Positions 1-8,001 of a DNA stretch of 64,000 nt are shown piece after piece. The stretch is from NCBI GenBank assembly GCA_017996845.1, contig JAGOGF010000002.1, positions 12,749 through 76,748 on the forward strand, given 5' to 3'. A model generated the notes under the pieces. It saw nothing but the letters and a program-made list of their open reading frames with translations. It did not search any database and was not told the DNA's origin. The stretch's first letter is position 1. Every line of letters starts with the position of its first letter. A program made the position numbers and the translations under genes. Origin of the DNA: Butyrivibrio sp. (GTDB lineage Bacteria > Bacillota_A > Clostridia > Lachnospirales > Lachnospiraceae).

Positions 1-1290
1 TGCTCAATTTTTACGGGAGAATTCAGCAAATGGCTTGGAATCGCCGTCAATATGATTGCATTTGTGTTGTGCTTCTGGATATTGCAGGCACTTCTGGCAA
101 GACTTGGTGCGGGGCCTCCCCTGCAGCTTTTGATCTGTGGAATTTGGGGCTTTCATCCCATGACAATTTCCTGCGTGATGTTTATCCGGATGTATATGTG
201 GCTGACTGTGTTTGTTTTTCTGTGTGCTTTTTTGCATGTCAGGATGATGCAGGAAGCAAGACAGATGGAAAGACCCGGGGGGATATCTTTTTATATTCGT
301 TTTCTGATTCCAATCATGATATGCAGTTATCTGGGATTTCTGACACAGTATTATTATTTGATTTTCTTTTTCTTTATAGGTGTGTTCTATACCTGTTGGA
401 CATTGGTTACAGAAGGATTGCATGAACAGCAGATGCGTTCAGCATTTCTGCATGCGGGTATTTATGTAGGGGCATGCGCAGCCAGTCTCTTACTGGCGGT
501 GCTGAGTTATCCTGCAAGTGTTTCTCATATATTCAGAGGATATCGTGGAAAAGAAGCGGCGTCTGAATTTGTTTCTGCTGCAAACATTGGCCAGCGTATT
601 GGATTTTTTCTGGGATTATTGAATCAGGATGTATTTGAAGGCTGTTTTTACTTCCTGATTGTTTTGCTGCTGATTGGCTTTGTGCTGTATCGGATTTCTG
701 TCAGAGCAGAACTTAAAATGCTGCTGTTTGCTGCAACAGGATACTTTTTGATCGTTGCAAAGACCGCACTTTTATTGGGGAATACTTCAAATCGCTATCA
801 GATGCCTGTGTATGGACTGATACTGCTGCTTACGATTCTGGCAGCAAAAACGGTAGTCTTGCATGGAAGGAAGTATAGAAGAGCAGCAGCACTCTTACTG
901 ATTCTGATGGCTTTTTTACTGGAGGCAAAGGGCCTTTTTGTGGATCGGAATGTATTATTCCTGTATCCGGAAGATGCACAGCGCATCGTCTATGCCAAAG
1001 AAAATAGTGACATACATGTCATAATCATGTACCATGACCAGACGCCGGATAATGTATGGCGATTAACAGATGAACTTCTGGAATATCCGCAGATGTACTT
1101 TATGAGCGAAGCAAATAAGGCACCTGTGACAGATCAGACAATTGTATCTGCCAGAAAGCTGCTGGTCTATGCCGCAGATTATGATACACAGAAGGAAAGC
1201 CTGCAGGGAATTCTGGACAGCAATCCCAATCTGACCGGATATGATGTGATATCCAAAAAAGATATGTGGACACTGTATGAATTTCATTGA
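1..1290 (+). CDS. Polytopic membrane protein, GT-C-like, 5' end missing
   Basis: The frame is open from the first base, so the ATG at base 52 is internal and the real start lies upstream of the window; 429 codons and a TGA stop are visible. About nine hydrophobic segments fill the first 300 residues, followed by a mostly hydrophilic C-terminal domain of about 120 residues. The visible N-terminus (TGEFSKWLGIAVN) resembles the stretch after the first helix in GT-C enzymes that use polyprenyl-phosphate sugars (GT39-like). That is an impression, because the usual acidic catalytic loop would sit in the missing part. A role in transferring a lipid-linked sugar outside the membrane is inferred from the fold type and the neighbouring glycan genes. 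It is separated from the next gene by a promoter, so it is probably the last gene of an upstream operon. Confidence 0.7.
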   Translation, partial: CSIFTGEFSKWLGIAVNMIAFVLCFWILQALLARLGAGPPLQLLICGIWGFHPMTISCVMFIRMYMWLTVFVFLCAFLHVRMMQEARQMERPGGISFYIRFLIPIMICSYLGFLTQYYYLIFFFFIGVFYTCWTLVTEGLHEQQMRSAFLHAGIYVGACAASLLLAVLSYPASVSHIFRGYRGKEAASEFVSAANIGQRIGFFLGLLNQDVFEGCFYFLIVLLLIGFVLYRISVRAELKMLLFAATGYFLIVAKTALLLGNTSNRYQMPVYGLILLLTILAAKTVVLHGRKYRRAAALLLILMAFLLEAKGLFVDRNVLFLYPEDAQRIVYAKENSDIHVIIMYHDQTPDNVWRLTDELLEYPQMYFMSEANKAPVTDQTIVSARKLLVYAADYDTQKESLQGILDSNPNLTGYDVISKKDMWTLYEFH

Positions 1291-1323
1291 TCAGGGTGCG
1301 GTTGTTCTGGTTTGGTCATATTC

Positions 1324-1352
1324 GTGACATTATGGAGATATTATTATATAAT
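1324..1352 (+). promoter_or_regulatory. Sigma-A type promoter of the pse operon
   Basis: GTGACA at 1324-1329 (5 of 6 to TTGACA), a 17-base spacer and a perfect TATAAT at 1347-1352. The expected start point is near 1358-1360. It lies 34 bases after the stop of the preceding gene and about 160 bases before the pseB start, so it would leave a long leader. Confidence 0.75.
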
Positions 1353-1353
1353 A

Positions 1354-1454
1354 GCAGATGCGGGTGAAGCTTCACCCGCATCTGCGCGAGGATTGCTACG
1401 CAACCTCGGTAAAAAGCGCGGGCAGCGCGTCACCCGCATCTGCGTAAGGACTGC
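1354..1454 (+). promoter_or_regulatory. Structured leader: 32-bp palindrome, second hairpin and 25-bp direct repeat
   Basis: Bases 1354-1385 are a perfect 32-bp palindrome centred on AAGCTT, starting one base after the -10 box. A second hairpin follows: CGAGG at 1387-1391 pairs with 1404-1408, and TTG at 1393-1395 with CAA at 1401-1403. The segment 1372-1396 recurs at 1430-1454 with 22 of 25 bases identical (period 58), so the left palindrome arm can pair with either copy. Between the copies lies a GC-rich 4-bp hairpin (GCGC at 1416-1419 and 1425-1428). This could be an operator overlapping the start point, a 5'-end RNA hairpin that stabilises the transcript, or a switch between two structures. 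Confidence 0.6.
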
Positions 1455-1519
1455 GTTTATATTACAAAGCAAAAATATGTATTTATTATGATAAAGAGCA
1501 AAAGGAAATGAGGTTAAAT

Positions 1520-2530
1520 ATGGAAAATCATATGCTGGATAATAAAATCTTACTGGTAACAGGAGGAACCGGATCGTTCGGACATTGTTTCACAAAATAT
1601 GTTTTGGAACATTACAATCCAAAGAAAATCATTATATATTCAAGGGATGAGTATAAGCAGTTTGTAATGTCAAATGAAGCAGTTTATAAGGAACACGCAT
1701 TGCAGATGCGTTTCTTTATAGGTGATGTACGAGACGCTGCAAGACTGGAACGTGCCATGGAAGGCGTTGATTATGTGATTCATGCAGCGGCGCTCAAACA
1801 GGTTCCTGCCTGTGAGTACAATCCGGCAGAAGCAATCAAAACAAATGTAACAGGCGCAGAAAATGTTATTAATGCAGCACTTAACTGTGGTGTTAAGAGA
1901 GTGGTAGCTCTTTCAACGGATAAGGCTGTTAATCCCGTTAATTTATACGGTGCGACCAAAATGGTATCTGATAAGCTGTTTATTGCGGCAAATGCATATT
2001 CCGGTTCAAAGGATATTAATTTTTCAATTGTCCGTTATGGCAATGTAGCAGGCAGTCGTGGTTCCATCATTCCATTTTTCCAGAAACTGATCGATCAGGG
2101 AGAAAAAGAACTTCCCGTAACCGATTATCGTATGACACGCTTCTGGATTTCTCTTCCGGAAGGGGTAGAATTGGTTTTGAAGGCACTTATGGAAGCAAAA
2201 GGCGGCGAAACTTTTATCAGCAAAATTCCGTCTTTCCATGTAAAAGATCTGGCAGAGGCAATGTGTCCTGGTATTGCAACGAAGGAAGTTGGTATCAGAC
2301 CGGGTGAAAAGCTTGATGAGATCATGGTCACGGTAGAAGATTCCCCATTTACTTATGAGTATGACAAACATTTTATTGTATATCCGCAGGTAGTCTATAA
2401 TGATAATCAGGTACCGGATCTGTCCGGTAAGAAAGTACCGGAAGGATTTTCTTACAGCTCCGGTAATAATACCCAGTGGATGAGTGTGGAAGAGATTCGG
2501 CATCGTCTTGCAGAAGCTGCAGAGGACTGA
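1520..2530 (+). CDS. pseB: UDP-GlcNAc 4,6-dehydratase (inverting), PseB
   Basis: PseB catalyses the first step of CMP-pseudaminic acid synthesis: UDP-GlcNAc to UDP-2-acetamido-2,6-dideoxy-beta-L-arabino-hexos-4-ulose, in the cytoplasm. The 336-residue protein has the extended-SDR NAD(P) motif TGGTGSFG at residues 14-21 and the active-site stretch STDKAVNPVNLYGATK at 132-147, with Asp134, Lys135, Tyr143 and Lys147. The retained Tyr separates it from the retaining PglF/WbpM type found at 25156. The C-terminus (GNNTQWMSVEEIR) is typical of PseB. GAGG six bases before ATG 1520 decides the start; ATG 1508 has its purine stretch too close. It is the first gene after the promoter at 1324 and is separated from pseF by a terminator-like hairpin. 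Confidence 0.93.
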   Translation: MENHMLDNKILLVTGGTGSFGHCFTKYVLEHYNPKKIIIYSRDEYKQFVMSNEAVYKEHALQMRFFIGDVRDAARLERAMEGVDYVIHAAALKQVPACEYNPAEAIKTNVTGAENVINAALNCGVKRVVALSTDKAVNPVNLYGATKMVSDKLFIAANAYSGSKDINFSIVRYGNVAGSRGSIIPFFQKLIDQGEKELPVTDYRMTRFWISLPEGVELVLKALMEAKGGETFISKIPSFHVKDLAEAMCPGIATKEVGIRPGEKLDEIMVTVEDSPFTYEYDKHFIVYPQVVYNDNQVPDLSGKKVPEGFSYSSGNNTQWMSVEEIRHRLAEAAED

Positions 2531-2572
2531 TATTAATATGAGGAAATCTGCTGACAGATTATAAAAAGTATG

Positions 2573-2606
2573 AAAAGCCTGGCCATATTATGGAACCGGG
2601 CTTTTT
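2573..2606 (+). terminator. Intrinsic terminator or attenuator between pseB and pseF
   Basis: A 10-bp stem (2573-2582 AAAAGCCTGG with 2596-2605 CCGGGCTTTT, one T:G wobble), a 13-base loop and a run of five T at 2602-2606. It lies within the 115-base gap between pseB and pseF. As no promoter is evident after it, it probably gives partial read-through and lowers expression of pseF-pseI-pseG relative to pseB. Confidence 0.6.
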
Positions 2607-2645
2607 GTGAAGATAATAGACTCTGTATTTGGGAAGGACACGAAC

Positions 2646-3347
2646 ATGAGAACAATCGCAATTATTACGGCACGTGGCGGAAGTAAACGTATCCCGCGTA
2701 AGAATATCAAAAATTTCTGCGGTAAGCCGATCATAAATTATTCTATTGAAGCAGCCCTTAACAGCGGTATTTTTGATGAAGTTATGGTATCAACTGATGA
2801 TGAAGAAATTGCACAGACAGCGCGTGCAGCTGGTGCGCAGGTCCCATTTATGAGATCGGAAGAGACCTCAACCGACATGGCCAATACAGCAGATGTCCTG
2901 CTGGAAGTTTTTGATGAATATGAAAAAAGAGGACAGCATTTTGATTATGGATGCTGTATTTATCCGACAGCTCCCTTTGTAACACCTGACAAACTACAGG
3001 ATGCAATGCGGCTGTTGCAGGACAGCGGTGCACAGTCGATCATTCCGATGACGGAATTTTCCTATCCGCCGCAGCGTGGACTTTTCATCAATGAAACAGG
3101 AGAAGTGGAAATGCTGCATCCGGAATACGCGGCAGCACGCAGTCAGGACCTGCAAAAGCAGTATCATGAATGCGGACAGTTCTATATTTTCAGAATAGAT
3201 GAGTTCAAAAAACAGAAAGATACGACCATGGAACATTCCATTCCGTATATTATTGATCCGGTCGAAGAACAGGATATTGATAATGAAAGTGACTGGATGC
3301 TGGCAGAGTTAAAATATCGGTTTCTGAAGGAACAGGGGAGACTGTGA
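2646..3347 (+). CDS. pseF: Pseudaminic acid cytidylyltransferase, PseF
   Basis: PseF activates pseudaminic acid with CTP to give CMP-Pse, the donor for glycosyltransferases. The 233-residue length matches the CMP-nonulosonate synthetase family. The nucleotide-binding N-terminus ITARGGSKRIPRKNIK (residues 7-22) is characteristic, and PTAPF around residue 105 is in the usual place. AAGGA seven bases before ATG 2646 decides the start; a GTG at 2607 in the same frame lies at the edge of the terminator hairpin and lacks a ribosome site. Its neighbours pseB, pseI and pseG make assignment to Pse, rather than sialic or legionaminic acid, much more likely. Confidence 0.9.
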   Translation: MRTIAIITARGGSKRIPRKNIKNFCGKPIINYSIEAALNSGIFDEVMVSTDDEEIAQTARAAGAQVPFMRSEETSTDMANTADVLLEVFDEYEKRGQHFDYGCCIYPTAPFVTPDKLQDAMRLLQDSGAQSIIPMTEFSYPPQRGLFINETGEVEMLHPEYAAARSQDLQKQYHECGQFYIFRIDEFKKQKDTTMEHSIPYIIDPVEEQDIDNESDWMLAELKYRFLKEQGRL

Positions 3348-3360
3348 AAGCGAGAGATAT

Positions 3361-4395
3361 ATGAAATTAGAAGAATGTCTGAAGAAGCACCGTGCCTATA
3401 TGATTGCAGAAATGTCAGCAAATCATGCCGGAAAACTGGAGAATGCGCTGAAAATAGTGGAAGCAGCGGCAAAAGCCGGTGCGGATTGTGTCAAGACACA
3501 GACTTATACAGCTGATACCATTACCATTGATTCGGATGCAGAAGCCTTCCGGATTCATGGCGGATTATGGGATGGTTACATCTTACATGACCTGTATACG
3601 GAAGCATATACGCCATGGGAATGGATGGAACCGATCAAAAAAAAGTGTGAAGAATGCGGCGTGGATTTTCTTTCCACCCCTTTTGACACAACTTCTGTTG
3701 ATTATCTTGAAAAAGTCGGTGTGGATTTTTATAAAATAGCATCCATGGAACTGGTGGATATTCCACTGATCAAATATGTTGCAAGAACAGGCAAACCGAT
3801 CATCATGTCTGTCGGAATGGGTAACGAAGAAGAAATCCGGGAAGCAATTGATACAGCCAAAAGCGTCGGAAATGAGAATTTGATTTTATTAAAATGCTGT
3901 ACCGTTTATCCGTCTGTTTCAAGTGATCTGAATCTTCTTACGATCACGGATATGCGGGAGCGGTTTGATCTGCCGGTAGGTCTTTCGGATCATTCACTGG
4001 GATCGACAGCAGCAATTACGGCGGCAGCGCTTGGCGCTGTTGTCATTGAGAAGCACTTCTGCCTGGATCGGAAAATCAAGAATGCAGACAGTGATTTCTC
4101 CATGGAACCGGCAGAATATCAGGAGATGGTGCAGGGAGTACATGATGCAGAACTTGCGCTGGGAACAGTTTCCTATGGACCCATACCGGATGAGGCAGAG
4201 GAGTTCAAGAATCGCAGATCCCTTTTTGTGGTAAAAGATATTAAAGCAGGAGAAGCGTTTACGGCAGAAAATGTGCGCAGTATTCGTCCATATGATGGAT
4301 TAAAACCCAAATATTACGAAGAAATAATGGGAAAAACGGCTGCTTGCGATATCAGCATGGGAACACCTCTTGCATGGGAACTGATCAATCAGTAA
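3361..4395 (+). CDS. pseI: Pseudaminic acid synthase, PseI (NeuB family)
   Basis: PseI condenses 2,4-diacetamido-2,4,6-trideoxy-L-altrose with phosphoenolpyruvate to form pseudaminic acid. The 344-residue protein has the two-domain layout of the family: an N-terminal TIM barrel (about residues 10-270) with AEMSANHAG, KTQTY and GLSDHSLG, and a C-terminal SAF/antifreeze-like domain from about 285 (RRSLFVVKDIKAGEAFTAEN). It starts 13 bases after pseF, without a strong ribosome site, which suggests coupling to pseF translation. NeuB homologues can make sialic or legionaminic acid instead; pseB, pseG and pseF beside it point to pseudaminic acid. Confidence 0.9.
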   Translation: MKLEECLKKHRAYMIAEMSANHAGKLENALKIVEAAAKAGADCVKTQTYTADTITIDSDAEAFRIHGGLWDGYILHDLYTEAYTPWEWMEPIKKKCEECGVDFLSTPFDTTSVDYLEKVGVDFYKIASMELVDIPLIKYVARTGKPIIMSVGMGNEEEIREAIDTAKSVGNENLILLKCCTVYPSVSSDLNLLTITDMRERFDLPVGLSDHSLGSTAAITAAALGAVVIEKHFCLDRKIKNADSDFSMEPAEYQEMVQGVHDAELALGTVSYGPIPDEAEEFKNRRSLFVVKDIKAGEAFTAENVRSIRPYDGLKPKYYEEIMGKTAACDISMGTPLAWELINQ

Positions 4396-4432
4396 GCGAA
4401 GATTTGCTTACCGGCAGGGGAGGTCATGTAAC

Positions 4433-5479
4433 TTGGAAACAATCGGAATCAGAGTAGATGTAAATGAAATGGTTGCAACGGGGCATTTCATGCGCTGCGC
4501 AACAATTAGTGAACAGCTGCAGCGAATGGGATACGCTGCAGTTTTTATTTCTGCGGACACACAGATTATGCCGTTTGCGAAGGAACGCGGACTGGAATAT
4601 CATATTCTGCATACGGACTGGAGGCATCTGGACAAAGAAATACAGCAGCTTGTCTCGTATCTCAAAGGCGCCGGAATCAGTAAACTGCTGGTGGATACCT
4701 ATATGGTAACAGAAGCATATCTGCAGGCACTTGCTGACGCAGAAATCAGTGTGCTGTATATGGATGATTTAGATGCCATGCATTATCCGGTAAAGGCACT
4801 TGTCAATTACAGTCCGGGCTGCAGTGCAGACAGATACGAAGAAAAGTATCATGATACAAAAGTCAGACTCCTGCTGGGGGCGGATTATGTGCCACTTCGT
4901 ACCCAGTTCAGAGAACATACGAAGGACTATGTAAAAAGGAACGGGATACATAGAATATTTTTAACCACCGGCGGATCGGATCCAATGGGGATCTCAGAAC
5001 TTCTGATTCGCAGTATTCTGACAGAACCTTCCTTTCAGGATGCTACGATTCATTTACTGGCAGGTCGTTTTTTTCATGCATCGGAAGAACTTTTTGGTGC
5101 AGATGCATTATTTGGAAAACGGGTAATTTTGCATCAGAACGTATCCAATGTGGCGGAGATCATGGCAGCCTGTGATATTGGCATAACACCTGCAGGAACA
5201 ACACTTTATGAACTCAGTGCATGTGGGGTGCCGTCTGTCAGCTTCGTTTTTGCAGATAATCAGGAAGCAGATGCATTGTTTTTTGATCAGGAACATTTGA
5301 TCCCATATGCAGGGGATTTCAGAGATAGTATGGAGACCTGCTGCGGGCGTGTTATTGCAGAACTGAAAAAGATTGCGGCATTATCCGCAGTTGATTACAA
5401 AGCACTTTGTGCAAAAATGTGTGGGACAGTAGACGCCAAAGGTGCAGAAAGGATTGCCCGGGCATTGGCAGATCTGTAG
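4433..5479 (+). CDS. pseG: UDP-sugar hydrolase PseG
   Basis: PseG releases UDP from UDP-2,4-diacetamido-2,4,6-trideoxy-beta-L-altropyranose, giving the free sugar used by PseI. The 348-residue protein has a GT-B fold. Its start IGIRVDVNEMVATGHFMRC contains the invariant Gly-His (His18), the position of the catalytic base in PseG, and TTGGSDPMG lies near residue 180. The C-terminal PAGTTLYELSACGVPSV matches the nucleotide site of MurG-like proteins. The start must be TTG 4433: GGGGAGG lies nine bases upstream, and the only ATG between (4426) is followed directly by TAA. The N-terminus then aligns with family proteins. Confidence 0.9.
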   Translation: METIGIRVDVNEMVATGHFMRCATISEQLQRMGYAAVFISADTQIMPFAKERGLEYHILHTDWRHLDKEIQQLVSYLKGAGISKLLVDTYMVTEAYLQALADAEISVLYMDDLDAMHYPVKALVNYSPGCSADRYEEKYHDTKVRLLLGADYVPLRTQFREHTKDYVKRNGIHRIFLTTGGSDPMGISELLIRSILTEPSFQDATIHLLAGRFFHASEELFGADALFGKRVILHQNVSNVAEIMAACDIGITPAGTTLYELSACGVPSVSFVFADNQEADALFFDQEHLIPYAGDFRDSMETCCGRVIAELKKIAALSAVDYKALCAKMCGTVDAKGAERIARALADL

Positions 5480-5567
5480 ACGCTGAAAAAGGGTACAGTT
5501 AAAATTTTCAATCAGCAGCAGTCCATTGTACAAGGTGCCGGACTTTGAGAAACGCATGAGGATTCGT

Positions 5568-6758
5568 ATGAAAAAAATATTTATACTGGGTGCCAGTATG
5601 TTGCAGGTACCGGCAATTCAAAAGGCAAAAGAAAAGGGGCTCTATGTCTATGCAATGGATTATGATCCGAAGGCAATAGGGATAGCCTATGCGGATGAAT
5701 TCCTGTGTATCAGCACAATAGATAAGGACAGTGTCCTGCAGGCGGCGCGGGAATATCAGCCGGATTATATTATTACATCCACAAGTGACATGCCTGTCAG
5801 AACAGTTGCATGGGTAAATGAGCAGCTTGGACGCAAAAATGATATTGCACCTGAAGATGCGGTTTGTGCTACGGATAAAGCTGCTATGCGCCGGAGAATG
5901 AAAGAATGCGGGGTTCCGATTCCGGCGTTTCATGTGATCCGTTCGGCGCAGGAACTGAAAACGGTTGCGGAAACAATGGGGGAACGTTTTATCATCAAAC
6001 CGGCAGATAATGCTGCGAGCAGAGGGGTTTATCTGATTGATAAAAAGAATCAGCCGGATTATGATAAAATTTATGATTTTACCCATCAGTATTCCAGAAG
6101 CGGTGAAGTTCTGGTTGAGGAATTTATGACAGGACCGGAAGTCAGTGTAGAGTCATTTACCGTAGAGGATGAGACACATATCCTTACGATTACGGATAAA
6201 AAAGTAACAGAAATTCCCTTTTTTGTTGAAACCGGGCATACCGAACCAAGCAGACTTTCTCCGGAAATGCAGGAGGATATCCGGAAGGTTGCAGCAGGCG
6301 CGATTCGTGCACTGCATTTGCATAACGGACCAACCCATACGGAGATTAAGGTGACGCCGGATGGCGCCAGACTCGTTGAAATTGCAGCAAGACTTGGCGG
6401 CGATTTTATTACATCAAGACTGGTACCGCTCTCTACCGGGATAGATATGATCGACTGCTGCATCAGTCAGACAATCGGAGAACCGGTGCAATGGCAGCGT
6501 ACCAAAACCTGCGGATCTGCAATTCGGTTTATACAGGCGGGTGCCGGCAGAATTACGGATATAAGCGGAACAGAAGAGGCACGGAATATGCAGGGGGTAA
6601 CAGAGGTCAGTCTGTACAAAAAAGCAGGTGACATGGCTGCACCCCTCGAATCCAGCGGTGATCGGCTCGGTCATGTGATTGCAACAGGAGCAGATGCCGA
6701 TGAGGCGGAGAAAAACTGTGAGGCGGCGCTTGCCAGGATCAGAATTCAGACAATCTGA
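5568..6758 (+). CDS. ATP-grasp ligase in the pse operon
   Basis: This 396-residue protein has a pre-ATP-grasp domain (KKIFILGASMLQVPAIQKAK near the N-terminus), a central ATP-binding lid (FIIKPADNAASRGVYLI, about residues 140-157) and the catalytic half with VEEFMTGPEVSVESF and a metal-site region around EIAARLGGDF. The fold resembles carboxylate-amine ligases such as PylC and the biotin-carboxylase group. Such enzymes activate a carboxylate as acyl phosphate and join it to an amine. In this place the amine could be an amino group of the pseudaminic-acid intermediate or final glycan, but the substrate is not shown by the sequence. GAGG six bases before ATG 5568 sets the start. It is followed after 52 bases by a PLP enzyme, a pairing repeated at 30187-32191. 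Confidence 0.8.
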   Translation: MKKIFILGASMLQVPAIQKAKEKGLYVYAMDYDPKAIGIAYADEFLCISTIDKDSVLQAAREYQPDYIITSTSDMPVRTVAWVNEQLGRKNDIAPEDAVCATDKAAMRRRMKECGVPIPAFHVIRSAQELKTVAETMGERFIIKPADNAASRGVYLIDKKNQPDYDKIYDFTHQYSRSGEVLVEEFMTGPEVSVESFTVEDETHILTITDKKVTEIPFFVETGHTEPSRLSPEMQEDIRKVAAGAIRALHLHNGPTHTEIKVTPDGARLVEIAARLGGDFITSRLVPLSTGIDMIDCCISQTIGEPVQWQRTKTCGSAIRFIQAGAGRITDISGTEEARNMQGVTEVSLYKKAGDMAAPLESSGDRLGHVIATGADADEAEKNCEAALARIRIQTI

Positions 6759-6810
6759 GAGTTGCATGAAACAGTATGCTATCAAAACGAAAACAGGAGT
6801 GTGCGGATAG

Positions 6811-7962
6811 ATGTATGAGATCGGAAGTGAATTTCATTATGAGGGACCTGTGCAGGAGGAAGATCTTCTGCAGCTTTTTGATTCGTTCCATGATGTCAGA
6901 TTCATGCGCTGCGGGCGTGATGCAATCGGACTGATCGCAGATGATATATTGAGACATACAAGCAGACTGACACCGCAGGACTACACAGTTTTTTTGCCGG
7001 CGCTTTCCTGTGATTCCATGTATCTGCCATTTACCGCAAGAGGATATCAGCTGATGTTTTATGCTTTGCAGGATAATCTTCTGATTGATATGGGGCGTCT
7101 GGAAAAACAGTTGTATGGAGTAAAACATCCGGTTATCCTGACAATGAATCTGTATGGCTGTGCCGATCAAAGAAAGGAAAATGGCGCACTTAGAAAAAAA
7201 TATCAAAATGCAATTTTGATTGAAGATGTAACACATATCCTGATGGATCCGATACGGTATGATATCGATACAATGGATTATTGTATCGGCAGTATCAGGA
7301 AATGGCTTGGGGTCCCCGACGGTGCGGTTGTAATCAGTAACACAGGGAGTATACAGGCGCCTGTGATGAAAGGAGAAACTGACTTTACACATTTCAGGGA
7401 GCAGGCACTCAGGCTCAAGGCAGATTATCTTGATCTGGGTGAGCAGGAACTCAAGAGCAGATTTCGCGGTATGCTGGCAGAAGCAGAAAATTCACTGGAA
7501 GATGGTTTGTATCCGCATGAGATGACTGCATCCAGTAAGGACATACTTTCACAGGTAGATCTGATTCGGATGCGTCATCGCAGATCAGTCAATTATCATA
7601 CACTTTACACACTTTTACAGGGAATGCAGGAGTGCGGAGACTACTTTAGACTCTTATCCGAAGTTCCGGAAGACATTGTGCCTTTTACACTTCCGGTTGT
7701 GCTGAATACAGACAAACTAAAGGAAGCAGAAAATGATACAGCAAAGGGTCCGGGTGCAGCAAGAGATGCATTTGAGATACGTCTTGCAAGACGCGGTATA
7801 TATGCTCCCGTTTTATGGCCAATTGCGCAGAAAGCCCGGGAGATATGCACGGTATCGGGAAATATTGCTGATAATATGATCTCTTTCTGGATTGATCAGC
7901 GTTATGACCGTTTCGATATGGAACATGCAGCAGAGGTTTTCAGGGAAGAATTATTAAGGTAA
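6811..7962 (+). CDS. Divergent PLP-dependent aminotransferase-like protein
   Basis: The 383-residue protein has scattered hallmarks of fold-type I PLP enzymes related to DegT/DnrJ. They are RCGRDAIG near residue 32, a NLYGCAD stretch, IEDVTH (about residues 135-140, the acidic residue that contacts the pyridine nitrogen) and a Lys in GSIRKWLGVPDGA (Lys164), the probable Schiff-base residue. It lacks the usual SGTxAL and GGEGG motifs, so it is a distant member and its substrate cannot be given. It could transaminate a keto sugar or supply an amino acid to the adjoining ATP-grasp protein. PseC activity is less likely because a much better PseC occurs at 27143. AGGAG lies 11 bases before the ATG. 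Confidence 0.7.
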   Translation: MYEIGSEFHYEGPVQEEDLLQLFDSFHDVRFMRCGRDAIGLIADDILRHTSRLTPQDYTVFLPALSCDSMYLPFTARGYQLMFYALQDNLLIDMGRLEKQLYGVKHPVILTMNLYGCADQRKENGALRKKYQNAILIEDVTHILMDPIRYDIDTMDYCIGSIRKWLGVPDGAVVISNTGSIQAPVMKGETDFTHFREQALRLKADYLDLGEQELKSRFRGMLAEAENSLEDGLYPHEMTASSKDILSQVDLIRMRHRRSVNYHTLYTLLQGMQECGDYFRLLSEVPEDIVPFTLPVVLNTDKLKEAENDTAKGPGAARDAFEIRLARRGIYAPVLWPIAQKAREICTVSGNIADNMISFWIDQRYDRFDMEHAAEVFREELLR

Positions 7963-8001
7963 ACGTGTTATCAGAACGTTTTACCTGTTGGGAGGAATGA
8001 A

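Noticed and set aside
52..1290. Treating ATG 52 as the start of the first gene
   Set aside because: The frame is open to base 1 and the upstream codons (TGEFSKWLGI) read as family-like protein, so the gene is cut by the window edge.
2607..2645. GTG 2607 as start of pseF
   Set aside because: It sits at the edge of a terminator hairpin without a ribosome site; ATG 2646 has AAGGA at good spacing and a normal family N-terminus.
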